Origin: Comamonas thiooxydans
GTDB taxonomy: Bacteria; Pseudomonadota; Gammaproteobacteria; Burkholderiales; Burkholderiaceae_C
NCBI RefSeq assembly: GCF_002157685.2
Contig: NZ_AP026738.1
Location: forward strand, 124,001 to 188,000
DNA: 64,000 nt
Reading direction: 5' to 3'
Shown here piece after piece: positions 55,172-63,956 of this stretch. Every line of letters begins with the position of its first letter. Position 1 is the first letter of the stretch. A program made the position numbers and the translations under genes. Below the pieces are notes generated by a model that worked only from the letters and a program-made list of their open reading frames with translations, was not told the DNA's origin and searched no databases.

Positions 55172-56595
55172 TCATGCACTCTTCCTCCTCCAGCGGCACA
55201 CTATTTGCCGAAGACGCCTTACTGCCCACGGGATGGGCGCGCAATGTCCTGCTGAGCTGGGATGAGAGCGGGCGTCTGGCCGAGGTGCTCACCGATGTGG
55301 ATCCGCAGAGCGGCGAGGCCGGCGAGGTCGATACTGCCATCCGCGCCGCTGGCCCGGTGATCCCAGGCATGCCCAATCTGCACTCGCATGCCTTCCAGCG
55401 TGCGTTCGGCGGGCTGACCGAGTTCCGTGGTCAGGCGCAGGACAGCTTCTGGAGCTGGCGCAAGCTGATGTACGGCTTTGCCAATCGCATGACGCCCGAG
55501 GCGCTGGAGGCGATTGCGACCTGGCTGTACCTGGAAATGCTGGAGGCGGGCTACACCTCGGTGTGCGAGTTTCACTATGTGCACCATGATGTGGGTGGCA
55601 AGCCCTATGCCAACGATGCCAGCCTGTCCCTGGCGCTGCTGCGTGCGGCGCAGAAGACGGGCATCGGCATGACCTTGCTGCCCGTGCTCTATCAGACCAG
55701 CGGCTTCGGGGGGCTGCCGCCTCGCGAGGATCAGGCCCGCTTCATTCGCAGCACGGACAACATGCTCTCCCTGCTGCAGCAACTGGAGCCCGTGACCAGG
55801 GCGCAGCAGGCAGCTCTGGGCCTGGCTCCGCACTCGCTGCGCGCCGTGCCTCCGGACAGCCTGAAAGCCGCGCTCGCAGGCCTGCACGCCATGCTGCCCA
55901 AGGCGCCGGTGCACATCCATATCGCCGAACAGACCCAGGAGGTGGACGACTGCCTGGCCTGGAGTGGTCAGCGCCCCGTGCAATGGCTGCTCGAGCATGC
56001 GCCCGTCGATGCGCGCTGGTGCCTGGTTCATGCCACGCATATGACGCCCGAGGAATATGCGGGCGCGGCTCGCAGCGCTGCCGTGGCCGGCATCTGTCCC
56101 ACCACCGAAGCCAATCTCGGCGACGGCATTTTCGACATGCCGCTGTGGCTCAGGCATGGCGGTCGCTGGGGTGTTGGCTCGGACAGCCATGCTTCGGTGA
56201 ATGCCGCCGAAGAGCTGTTGATGCTCGAATACAGCCAGCGTCTGAACCTGCGCCAGCGCAATGTGCTCGGCGGCGGTGCCCAGCCCCAGGTGGCGACTTC
56301 CATGACCTTGCAGGCGGTGGCCGGCGGTGCCCAGGCTTCGGGCCGTGCCATTGCCGGTCTGGCTGTGGGCCAGCAGGCCGACTTCGTGGTGCTCGATGCC
56401 CGGCATGTGGCCCTCAACGGCCTGCCTGCCGGCAGCGGCCATGCAGCCCATGTGTTTGCAAGCCATCGCACTTCGGCCATTGCCGATGTCTGGGTTCGCG
56501 GCCAGCAGCGTGTGCAGACAGGCCGCCATGCGCTGCACGAGGTCGCGCAACAGGGTTTTGTCCTGGCCCGCAAGGCATTGCTGCAAGGCGCCTGA
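55168..56595 (+). CDS. hutF: Formimidoylglutamate deiminase
   Basis: Converts N-formiminoglutamate to N-formylglutamate and ammonia, the first step of the two-step route to glutamate. The 475-residue amidohydrolase has PGMPNLHSHAFQRAFGGLTE with the HxH metal pair, EFHYVHHDVGGKPY, HIHIAEQTQEVDDC, CLVHATHMTPEEY and GSDSHASVNAAEELLMLEYS. All are HutF hallmarks, separating it from guanine or chlorohydrolase relatives. The ATG overlaps the MFS stop. With hutG next, histidine yields formate rather than formamide. Confidence 0.95.
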   Translation: MIMHSSSSSGTLFAEDALLPTGWARNVLLSWDESGRLAEVLTDVDPQSGEAGEVDTAIRAAGPVIPGMPNLHSHAFQRAFGGLTEFRGQAQDSFWSWRKLMYGFANRMTPEALEAIATWLYLEMLEAGYTSVCEFHYVHHDVGGKPYANDASLSLALLRAAQKTGIGMTLLPVLYQTSGFGGLPPREDQARFIRSTDNMLSLLQQLEPVTRAQQAALGLAPHSLRAVPPDSLKAALAGLHAMLPKAPVHIHIAEQTQEVDDCLAWSGQRPVQWLLEHAPVDARWCLVHATHMTPEEYAGAARSAAVAGICPTTEANLGDGIFDMPLWLRHGGRWGVGSDSHASVNAAEELLMLEYSQRLNLRQRNVLGGGAQPQVATSMTLQAVAGGAQASGRAIAGLAVGQQADFVVLDARHVALNGLPAGSGHAAHVFASHRTSAIADVWVRGQQRVQTGRHALHEVAQQGFVLARKALLQGA

Positions 56596-56636
56596 GGGCG
56601 GCTGCATTCAGATTTTTGACAGAAGAGAGACGCTCC

Positions 56637-57443
56637 ATGAGCCAAGCCATCGCCCCCTTTGTCTTTCACCAGGGTACGGCACCGCTGCTGATTTCCATGC
56701 CGCATACCGGCACCCATGTACCGGCCGATATTGCGGCCAGGCTCACGCCCGAAGGGCGCGAAGTCCACGACACCGACTGGCATATGCCGCAGCTCTACGA
56801 CTTCGCCAAGGCACTGGGCGCATCCATTCTGGTCGCCACGCATTCGCGCTATGTCATCGATCTGAACCGTCCGCCCGATGGTGCCAGCCTCTATCCGGGC
56901 CAGAGCGTGACCGGGCTGTGCCCGGTTGACGGCTTCGACAGCAAGCCCCTGTATGCGAGCAAGGCGTTCGAGCCCGACGAGGCGGAAGTCGCGCGCCGCC
57001 GCGAACTCTACTGGCAGCCCTATCACGCGCAGTTGCGTGCCGAGCTCGATCGCATCAAGAGCCAGCATGGCGTGGCCATGCTGTGGGATGCGCACAGCAT
57101 CCGCTCGGTGCTGCCGCGCTTTTTCGAGGGCAAGCTACCCGACCTGAACCTGGGCACCGCCGACGGCAAGAGCTGCGCGCCGGCGCTGGCCCAGCAGCTG
57201 CTGGATATTGCACAGCAGGCACCGGGCCACACCAGTGTGCTCAACGGCAGGTTCAAGGGCGGCTTCATCACGCGCAACTATGGTCAGCCGGAGCTGGGCT
57301 TCCATGCCGTGCAGCTGGAGATGACACAGTCCAGCTATATGCAGGAGCAGATGCCGTTCGACTACCTGCCCGAAGTGGCGGCCCGCATCCAGCCCACCAT
57401 GCAGCGCCTGCTGCAGGCCGTGCTGGCTTTCGCCCGCAGCTGA
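56637..57443 (+). CDS. hutG: N-formylglutamate deformylase
   Basis: Zinc amidohydrolase releasing formate and glutamate. The 268-residue product contains LISMPHTGTHVPADI, REVHDTDWHMPQLYDFA, RYVIDLNRPPDG, MLWDAHSIRSVLPRFFEGKL and LNGRFKGGFITRNYG. Residues such as His in HTGTH and Asp/His in VHDTDWH are those conserved in the family. AGAAGAGAGA lies upstream of the ATG. It is the last hut gene and converges on soxR with a 22-base gap. Confidence 0.96.
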   Translation: MSQAIAPFVFHQGTAPLLISMPHTGTHVPADIAARLTPEGREVHDTDWHMPQLYDFAKALGASILVATHSRYVIDLNRPPDGASLYPGQSVTGLCPVDGFDSKPLYASKAFEPDEAEVARRRELYWQPYHAQLRAELDRIKSQHGVAMLWDAHSIRSVLPRFFEGKLPDLNLGTADGKSCAPALAQQLLDIAQQAPGHTSVLNGRFKGGFITRNYGQPELGFHAVQLEMTQSSYMQEQMPFDYLPEVAARIQPTMQRLLQAVLAFARS

Positions 57444-57465
57444 GTCAGGCCTCGCCGCCGCTGCG

Positions 57466-57942
57466 CTAGTGGCCTTCGGCCCCCGCCGGTAGCGCATCGC
57501 CCATCCAGCGACGCGGTCCCGGGCCGCAGCGCTGGCACTGGTCCTCGGGGTTGTACATGCTGCACACCTTGAGCGACAGGCAGCCGCAGCCTATGCACTG
57601 GTTGAGGCTGTCGCGCAGGCGCTGCAGCTCGTCGATGCGCTCGTCCAGCCGCTGCTGCCAGATGCGCGACATCTTCTGCCAGTCGCCGCCCGTGGGTACA
57701 TGCCGCGTCGGCAGCTGCGCCAGCTGTGCGGCGATCTCCTCCAGCGTGAAACCCACGCGCTGCGCAAACACGATGTAGGCGATGCGCCGCAGGCCCGAGC
57801 GGTGGTAGCGTCGCCTTCCGCCGCTGCTGCGCACCGATTCGATCAGACCCAGCGACTCGTAGAAGCGCAGTGCCGATGCGTTGACACCGCTGCGCTGCGC
57901 AAAGTCGCTGATGCTCATCAGCGGATCATCCTCAATTTTCAT
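57466..57942 (-). CDS. soxR: Redox-sensing transcriptional activator SoxR
   Basis: A 158-residue MerR-family protein. Residues 9-80 hold the helix-turn-helix (SISDFAQRSGVNASALRFYE) and wing (RSSGGRRRYHRSGLRRIAYI). A dimerisation helix is followed by CIGCGCLSLKVC, the CX2CXCX5C motif that binds the [2Fe-2S] sensor cluster. In non-enteric bacteria SoxR responds to redox-active compounds rather than superoxide and activates a few efflux or redox genes. A SoxR-type promoter lies 23 bases upstream and reads away from soxR; no soxS is present. Confidence 0.95.
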   Translation of the reverse strand: MKIEDDPLMSISDFAQRSGVNASALRFYESLGLIESVRSSGGRRRYHRSGLRRIAYIVFAQRVGFTLEEIAAQLAQLPTRHVPTGGDWQKMSRIWQQRLDERIDELQRLRDSLNQCIGCGCLSLKVCSMYNPEDQCQRCGPGPRRWMGDALPAGAEGH

Positions 57943-57960
57943 GGTGTCTTTCCTTGGTGC

Positions 57961-57991
57961 TTGACTTCAAGTTAACTTGAACTTGAAGAAT
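57961..57991 (+). promoter_or_regulatory. SoxR box inside a 19-bp-spacer promoter, facing rightward
   Basis: TTCAAGTTAACTTGAA (57966-57981) is a perfect palindrome whose core TCAAGTTAACTTGA is identical to the E. coli soxS operator. It sits between TTGACT (57961-57966) and AAGAAT (57986-57991), a spacing of exactly 19 bases, the abnormal length SoxR-type MerR activators correct. The promoter points to the gene at 58166. Confidence 0.85.
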
Positions 57992-58165
57992 GTGAGCCAT
58001 TGTGATCGATAGCGTGGGAGCTGGGCAAGCCCGCTGAGGCAGTCCACGAAGGCCAGTTGGCCGGACTGCGAAATTCTTTGGCTGAAAGCTGCAATGACGC
58101 CGCTGCTGCTCACTCATAAAGTAATGAGTCTCATTTTTATTGATGAATATGCACAGGAGGTTCCC

Positions 58166-58549
58166 ATGTACATCGACAGCAGCAGCTATCCCTTGGTCCG
58201 CATGGGCTACGAGCGTGACAAGGCCCAGCCTATGGACCGCTTGCTGGCGGATTTTTCGGCGCTGCTCGACCGCGGCCAGGTCTTTGTCTTCTACAGCGAC
58301 GGCGACATGTCCCAGGAGGAGCGCTCGCCCGAGGAGCGCAAGCAGGTGGTGCTCTGGATGAAAGGCCGCCGCAGCGAGCTCAAAAGCCTGGTTCGTGCCC
58401 TGGTTCATGCCGAGCCCGATGAGCAAAAGCGAGAGCAGGCCCAGGCCTTGGCGCAGATGTTCGGCAAGGCCTGGGGTTATCCGATGCTGCTGGTGGCCTC
58501 CACACAAGAGGCGCGCGAGCGAGCGCTGGAGCTTCTTGAGAGCGATTGA
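58166..58549 (+). CDS. Protein of unknown function, likely SoxR target
   Basis: A 127-residue soluble protein starting at an ATG preceded by AGGAGG (58155-58160). The beginning is MYIDSSSYPLVRMGYERDKA; the middle is rich in charged residues (GDMSQEERSPEERKQVVLWM), then an arginine/glutamate-rich helix, and a hydrophobic strand YPMLLVASTQEAR near the end. No cysteine or known cofactor motif. It might be an enzyme regulator or a small alpha/beta fold with a SpoIIAA/STAS-like shape, but I cannot name a family. It is the first gene downstream of the SoxR promoter, 20 bases before the AraC gene. Confidence 0.72.
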   Translation: MYIDSSSYPLVRMGYERDKAQPMDRLLADFSALLDRGQVFVFYSDGDMSQEERSPEERKQVVLWMKGRRSELKSLVRALVHAEPDEQKREQAQALAQMFGKAWGYPMLLVASTQEARERALELLESD

Positions 58550-58569
58550 AATGGAATGAGGGAAAAGCG

Positions 58570-59427
58570 ATGAATGCCGTGGATGAAGCCTTGCTGCAGG
58601 AGCGGCCTGGAATGTGGGACCCCGATCAGGTGGACCGTCCGGTGATCGTGCTGCCCATGCAGTCGGGCCCGGGGGACTGGGGCATGGATTTCCATGCCCA
58701 TCGCAAGAGCCAGCTCATGGTCACGAATGTGGGGTTGATCACGCTGGAGACCGACGCTGGCGTCTGCGTGGTGCCACCGCGCAGCGCTGCCTGGATCGAA
58801 GGCGGAACGCCGCATCGCGTCAGCTGCAGCGGCGCGGCCAGCGGCTACATCGTATTCGTGGCAGCGGGGGCGGCGCATCCCATGACCGGCCCCTGTCATG
58901 CACTGGCGGTATCGCCATTTCTGAGTGCGCTACTGGAGCGCGTACAGGCCTTGCCGCAGCGCTACCGTCTTGATGACGGCGACGGCCGGTTGATGCAGGT
59001 GCTGATCGACGAAATACAGGCGGCACAGCCCGAGGGGCTGCACCTGCCGATGCCGCGCGACCGGCGTCTGCGCCGCATGGCCAGCGCCCTGTGCGCCGAG
59101 CCGCAGCTGCAGGCTAGGCTGGCCGATTGGGCGCAGCGCATAGGCATGAGCGAGCGCAGCATGACCCGACTGTTTCTAGCTGAGACAGGTCTTACCGTCA
59201 ACCAGTGGCGCCGTCAGCTTCATGTGCTTACCGCGCTGCAGCAGCTCTCGGAAGGGCAGCGCATACAGACAGTGGCAGATGCCCTCGGCTACGAAAGTGC
59301 GCCAGCCTTCGTGACCATGTTCCGCAAGGCGGTGGGTAGCTCGCCGCGGCGCTTTCTGGCGCAGCGCAGAGCACCGCTGCAGCCTGCGTGGCCCGGGCCG
59401 TCGCCTGTGTCCGGGTCCGCGGTCTGA
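58570..59427 (+). CDS. AraC-family transcriptional regulator with cupin N-terminus
   Basis: A 285-residue regulator starting at ATG 58570 after GAGGGA. The N-terminal cupin domain includes GMDFHAHRKSQLMVTNVG and VPPRSAAWIEGGTPHRVSCS. The C-terminal double helix-turn-helix covers about 180-275: WAQRIGMSERSMTRLFLAET and ADALGYESAPAFVTMFRKAV, the AraC signature. It lies between the SoxR-dependent gene and the RND operon and probably regulates the latter. It might be co-transcribed from the SoxR promoter, linking redox sensing to efflux (inference). Confidence 0.92.
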   Translation: MNAVDEALLQERPGMWDPDQVDRPVIVLPMQSGPGDWGMDFHAHRKSQLMVTNVGLITLETDAGVCVVPPRSAAWIEGGTPHRVSCSGAASGYIVFVAAGAAHPMTGPCHALAVSPFLSALLERVQALPQRYRLDDGDGRLMQVLIDEIQAAQPEGLHLPMPRDRRLRRMASALCAEPQLQARLADWAQRIGMSERSMTRLFLAETGLTVNQWRRQLHVLTALQQLSEGQRIQTVADALGYESAPAFVTMFRKAVGSSPRRFLAQRRAPLQPAWPGPSPVSGSAV

Positions 59428-59558
59428 AGGCCGGCAGGCCCCGCTTCCAACCTGTTTCCCACGACGTCTCTTGCGCGCCATGCGCCGCGCAGGGACGGGT
59501 GTGCCCGCAAAGCGCCGCAGCACGCCGTGCACGGCCGTTTCCTGAAGGAGAGAGTCTC

Positions 59559-60749
59559 ATGTTTGTCTTCCAACCACCGCAGCTGCGGCTTACCATGTTT
59601 GCCAGCGTCGTTGCGGCGCTGGCCCTGCTTTCCGGCTGCGGCCGCCCCGGCGCGGGCGACGCCCATGCCAGCAACGGCCCGCCGCCAGCGCCTGAGGTGC
59701 AGGTGGCCGAGGTCGCCTTGCAGGGCATACGCCCCTGGGACGAGTTCAACGGCCGCATCGAGGCCGTGGAATCGGTGCAGCTGCGCTCGCGCGTGTCGGG
59801 CTATATCGAGCGCATCGCCTTCGTCGAGGGTCAGGAGGTGAAGAAAGGCCAGCTGCTGTTCGTGATTGACCAGCGGCCCTATCGCGCGGCCCTGGCCAGC
59901 GCCCAGGCCCAGCTTGAACGCGCGCGTGCCGCAGCCGGGCTGGCGCAGACGCAGGACCAGCGTGCGCGCCAGCTGGTGGCCGAGAATGCGGTCTCGCGCG
60001 AGGAGGCCGACACGCGGGCCGCAACGCTGGCCCAGGCCGCGGCCCAGGTGCGCGCGGCCGAGGCCGAGCTGGCCACCGCCCGGCTGCAGCTCGACTTCAC
60101 CGAGGTGCGTGCGCCCATCACGGGCCGTGCCAGCCGGGCTCTGCTCACCGTGGGCAATATGGCCCAGGCCGACCAGAGCGTGCTGACCACCCTGGTCTCG
60201 CAGGACCCGGTGTATGCGTATTTCGATGCCGACGAACACAGCTTCCTGCGCTACCAGAAGGCCGGCCTGACCGGCCAGGGGCGCGCCGTGCGCGTGGCCC
60301 TGGTCGGCGACAGCGGTTTTCCCCATGCGGGCACGCTGGATTTCAGCGACAACCAGCTCCAGCCGGGCACGGGCACCATGCGTTTGCGCGCGCGCCTGGC
60401 CAACCCCGACCGGATGCTGACGCCAGGCCTGTTCGCACGCGTGCAGATGCAAAGCGGCCCGGACCGACAGGGAGCCGAGTCCCAGGCGCTGCTGATCGAC
60501 GACAAGGCCGTGCTCACCGACCAGGACCGCAAGTACGTCTATGTGGTGGGTGAAGGCAATCTGGCCGAGCGTCGCGACCTCACGCTGGGTCGCATGGTCG
60601 ATGGCCGGCGCCTGGTGGAAAAAGGTCTGACCGCAGGTGACCGGCTGGTGGTGGGCGGCGTGCAGCGCATTTACTACCCCGGCATGCCCGTCAATCCCAG
60701 GCCGGTAGCGGCAGCGGCCGCACAGCCCGCGCCCGCCGCTGCGCAGTAA
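59559..60749 (+). CDS. RND efflux periplasmic adaptor (AcrA/MexE-like)
   Basis: A 396-residue membrane fusion lipoprotein; the lipobox LLSGCG puts the lipidated Cys at 27. VQLRSRVSGYIERIAFVEGQ is the lipoyl half motif, a coiled-coil hairpin follows (about 100-165), then TEVRAPITGRASRALLTVGN, and LDFSDNQLQPGTGTMRLRAR in the barrel. The tail is Ala/Pro-rich. AAGGAGAG precedes the ATG. The pump gene follows 12 bases later. The GTMRLRA and final KGLTAGDRLVVGGVQRI parts resemble MexE-type adaptors. Confidence 0.94.
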   Translation: MFVFQPPQLRLTMFASVVAALALLSGCGRPGAGDAHASNGPPPAPEVQVAEVALQGIRPWDEFNGRIEAVESVQLRSRVSGYIERIAFVEGQEVKKGQLLFVIDQRPYRAALASAQAQLERARAAAGLAQTQDQRARQLVAENAVSREEADTRAATLAQAAAQVRAAEAELATARLQLDFTEVRAPITGRASRALLTVGNMAQADQSVLTTLVSQDPVYAYFDADEHSFLRYQKAGLTGQGRAVRVALVGDSGFPHAGTLDFSDNQLQPGTGTMRLRARLANPDRMLTPGLFARVQMQSGPDRQGAESQALLIDDKAVLTDQDRKYVYVVGEGNLAERRDLTLGRMVDGRRLVEKGLTAGDRLVVGGVQRIYYPGMPVNPRPVAAAAAQPAPAAAQ

Positions 60750-60761
60750 GGAGGGAGTGCC

Positions 60762-63700
60762 ATGGACTTCTCCAAATTCTTCATAGACCGGCCCATCTTC
60801 GCGGTCGTGCTCTCCATCATCATGTTCGCCGTCGGCCTGGTGGCCATTCCGCAGCTGCCGGTGGGCGAATATCCCGAGGTCGTGCCGCCCAGCGTGGTGG
60901 TGCGCGCCACCTATCCGGGGGCCAATCCCAAGGAGGTCGCAGAGTCGGTGGCCGTGCCGCTGGAGGAAGCCATCAACGGGGTTGAAGGCCTGATGTACAT
61001 GAAGTCGGTCGCGGCTTCGGACGGCAGCCTGCAGGTGGTTGCCACCTTCCGCCCCGAAATCGACCCCGACACCGCCGCCGTGCGCGTGCAGAACCGCGTC
61101 AGCCAGGCCCAGAGCCGCCTGCCCGAGGAGGTGCGGCAGTTCGGCGTGACCACGCAGAAGCAGGCGTCCACGCCGCTGATGTATGTGGGCCTGGTCTCCA
61201 AGGATGGCCAGCATGATGCGCTGTACCTGCGCAACCATGTCACGCTCAAGATCAAGGATGTGCTGGCGCGCATTCCCGGGGTGGGCGACGTCGGAATCTA
61301 CGGCGCGGGCGACTATGCGATGCGCGTCTGGCTGGACCCGAGCAAGGTGGCGGCACGCCAGCTCACGGCCGGTGAGGTGATCGCCGCCATCCGCGAGCAG
61401 AACATCCAGGTCTCTGCCGGCCAGCTGGGCGCCGAGCCCAGTGCGCAGAAGTCCGACAAGCTGCTGTCCATCAATGTGCGCGGGCGGCTGAAGACGGCCG
61501 AGGAGTTCGGTGACATCGTGCTCAAGAGCGGCGAAGGCGGCCAGGTCGTGCGTCTGGCCGACGTGGCGCGCATCGAGCTGGGCGCCAGCGACTACACGCT
61601 GCGCTCGTGGAGCGACACCAAGAACATGGCGGCCGTGGGCATCTTCCTGTCGCCAGGCGCGAATGCGCTGGGCGTGGCCGAGCAGGTCTACGCGGCCATG
61701 GACCGGCTCTCCAAGGATCTGCCCGAGGGCGTGGCCTTCGAATCCGTCTGGGACCCCACGGTCTTTGTGCGCGACTCGATCAAGGCGGTGCAGAGCACGC
61801 TGATCGAGGCCGTGATCCTGGTGGTGCTGGTGGTCATCGTCTTTCTGCAGACCTGGCGCGCCTCCATCATTCCGCTGCTGGCCGTGCCCGTGTCCATCAT
61901 CGGCACTTTCGCGGGTCTGTACCTGCTGGGCTATTCCATCAACACGCTGACGCTGTTCGGCCTGGTGCTGGCCATCGGCATCGTGGTGGACGACGCCATC
62001 GTCGTGGTCGAGAACGTGGAGCGCTACATCGAGCAGGGCCACAGCCCGCAGGAGGCGGCCCATCTGGCCATGAAGGAGGTCTCCGGGCCCATCATCGCCA
62101 TCGCCCTGGTGCTGTGCGCGGTCTTCGTGCCCATGGCCTTTCTCAGCGGCGTCACGGGCCAGTTCTATCAGCAATTCGCGGTGACCATCGCCATCTCCAC
62201 GGTGATCTCGGCCATCAACTCGCTGACCCTGTCGCCGGCACTGGCGGCCAGGCTGCTGCAGCCGCACGGCGCACCGCGCGATGCGCTGGCGCGTGTCATC
62301 GACAAGGGCCTGGGCTGGCTCTTCCGGCCCTTCAACCGCTTCTTCGATCGCAGCGCCCACGGCTACCAGAACTCGGTGGGGCATTCGCTGCGCCGCCGGG
62401 GCCTGGTGTTTGCGGTCTATGCGGCGCTGCTGGCCGGCACCGCCGTGCTGTTCCAGGCCGTGCCTGGCGGCTTCATCCCCATGCAGGACAAGCTCTACCT
62501 GTTTGCCGGCGCCAAGCTGCCCGAAGGCGCGTCGCTGAACCGCACCGACGCGGTCACGCGCCAGATGGTGGAGACGGCCAAAAGCGTGGATGGCGTGGAC
62601 ATGGTCGCCGCCTTCGCGGGCTTCAATGCGCTGCAGTCCACGACCACGCCCAATCTGACGAGCTCCTACATCATGCTCAAGCCCTTCGGCGAGCGCACGC
62701 GCAGCGCCGAGGCCATCAATGCCGAGCTGGGTGCCAAGTTCGCGCATATCGAGGGCGGCTTTGCCTATGCACTGATGCCGCCGCCCATCCAGGGCCTGGG
62801 CAACGGCTCGGGCTACTCGCTGTTCCTGCAGGACCGCGCGGGCCTGGGCTACGCGGCGCTGCAGCAGGCGCTGCAGGCCTTCCAGGCCGAGATCGCCAAA
62901 ACACCGGGCATGACCTACCCGGTCAGCAGCTACCAGTCCAACATCCCGCAGCTGGAAGTGAAGGTGGACCGCACCAAGGCCAAGGCCCAGGGCGTGGCAC
63001 TGACCGACCTGTTCCAGACGCTGCAGGCCTATCTGGGCTCGGTCTACGTCAACGACTTCAACGCTTTCGGCCGCGTCTGGCGTGTGATGCTCCAGGCCGA
63101 TGCGGACCACCGCCAGGCCGTGGAGGATATCGGCCGGCTGCGCACGCGCAATGCGCGCGGCGAGATGGTGCCCATAGGCTCCATGGTCACCGTGGTGCCC
63201 AGCTTCGGCCCCGACCCGGTGCTGCGCTACAACGGCTTTCCCGCGGCCGACCTGATCGGCGACTCCGACCCGCGCGTGCTGTCCTCGGGCGAGGTGCTGG
63301 CCAAGCTCCAGGAGATCGCGCAGCGCACGCTGCCGCGCGGCATCGAGCTGGCCTGGACCGACCTGAGCTACCAGCAGGTGGAGCAGAGCAACGCCGCGGC
63401 CGTGGTCTTCGCCATCGCCGTGATGCTGGTCTTCCTGGTGCTGGCCGCGCTCTACGAAAGCTGGACGCTGCCGCTGGCCGTGATCCTCATCGTGCCCGTG
63501 TGCATTTGCGCGGCGCTGTTCGGTGTCTGGCTGGCGGGGGGCGACAACAATGTCTTCGTGCAGGTGGGCCTGGTGGTGCTGATGGGGCTGGCCTGCAAGA
63601 ACGCCATCCTGATCGTGGAGTTCGCACGCGAGCTGGAGCTGCGCGGCGTGGGCATCGTCGATGCCGCGCTGCAGGCCTGCCGCCTGCGGCTGCGCCCCAT

Positions 63701-63956
63701 CGTCATGACCTCGATCGCCTTCATCGCGGGCGCCGTGCCCTTGCTGATCGGCAGCGGCGCCGGCAGCGAGGTACGCGCGGCCACGGGCGTGACGGTGTTC
63801 TCGGGCATGCTGGGCGTAACCCTGTTCGGCCTCTTCCTCACGCCGGTGTTCTACGTCACGCTGCGCCGCCTGTCGGGCCGGTCGCTGGCGACCCGCACGC
63901 CAGCCCATCCTGCTTCACCTGTTTCACCTGCATCCCTGGAGGGCAGCCATGTCTGA
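60762..63956 (+). CDS. RND multidrug efflux pump, inner-membrane transporter (MexF/HAE-1 type)
   Basis: A 1,064-residue proton-driven pump with twelve membrane helices. MDFSKFFIDRPIFAVVLSII is the usual start; porter domain segments such as ATYPGANPKEVAESVAVPLE follow. TM4 has GIVVDDAIVVVENVER with the proton-relay aspartate pair, and the second half has GLACKNAILIVEFARELELR in TM10. Length and the ISTVISAINSLTLSPALAA stretch fit the HAE-1 family; closest in style to MexF. Its last eight bases overlap the following gene. Substrates (antibiotics, biocides) are inferred from the family only. Confidence 0.95.
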   Translation: MDFSKFFIDRPIFAVVLSIIMFAVGLVAIPQLPVGEYPEVVPPSVVVRATYPGANPKEVAESVAVPLEEAINGVEGLMYMKSVAASDGSLQVVATFRPEIDPDTAAVRVQNRVSQAQSRLPEEVRQFGVTTQKQASTPLMYVGLVSKDGQHDALYLRNHVTLKIKDVLARIPGVGDVGIYGAGDYAMRVWLDPSKVAARQLTAGEVIAAIREQNIQVSAGQLGAEPSAQKSDKLLSINVRGRLKTAEEFGDIVLKSGEGGQVVRLADVARIELGASDYTLRSWSDTKNMAAVGIFLSPGANALGVAEQVYAAMDRLSKDLPEGVAFESVWDPTVFVRDSIKAVQSTLIEAVILVVLVVIVFLQTWRASIIPLLAVPVSIIGTFAGLYLLGYSINTLTLFGLVLAIGIVVDDAIVVVENVERYIEQGHSPQEAAHLAMKEVSGPIIAIALVLCAVFVPMAFLSGVTGQFYQQFAVTIAISTVISAINSLTLSPALAARLLQPHGAPRDALARVIDKGLGWLFRPFNRFFDRSAHGYQNSVGHSLRRRGLVFAVYAALLAGTAVLFQAVPGGFIPMQDKLYLFAGAKLPEGASLNRTDAVTRQMVETAKSVDGVDMVAAFAGFNALQSTTTPNLTSSYIMLKPFGERTRSAEAINAELGAKFAHIEGGFAYALMPPPIQGLGNGSGYSLFLQDRAGLGYAALQQALQAFQAEIAKTPGMTYPVSSYQSNIPQLEVKVDRTKAKAQGVALTDLFQTLQAYLGSVYVNDFNAFGRVWRVMLQADADHRQAVEDIGRLRTRNARGEMVPIGSMVTVVPSFGPDPVLRYNGFPAADLIGDSDPRVLSSGEVLAKLQEIAQRTLPRGIELAWTDLSYQQVEQSNAAAVVFAIAVMLVFLVLAALYESWTLPLAVILIVPVCICAALFGVWLAGGDNNVFVQVGLVVLMGLACKNAILIVEFARELELRGVGIVDAALQACRLRLRPIVMTSIAFIAGAVPLLIGSGAGSEVRAATGVTVFSGMLGVTLFGLFLTPVFYVTLRRLSGRSLATRTPAHPASPVSPASLEGSHV

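Noticed and set aside
59289..63908. A 1,539-codon open frame antisense to the RND adaptor and pump genes
   Set aside because: Its composition is very rich in His, Gly, Gln and Arg with no domain pattern, and the opposite strand encodes two complete RND proteins. It is a by-product of high GC in third positions.
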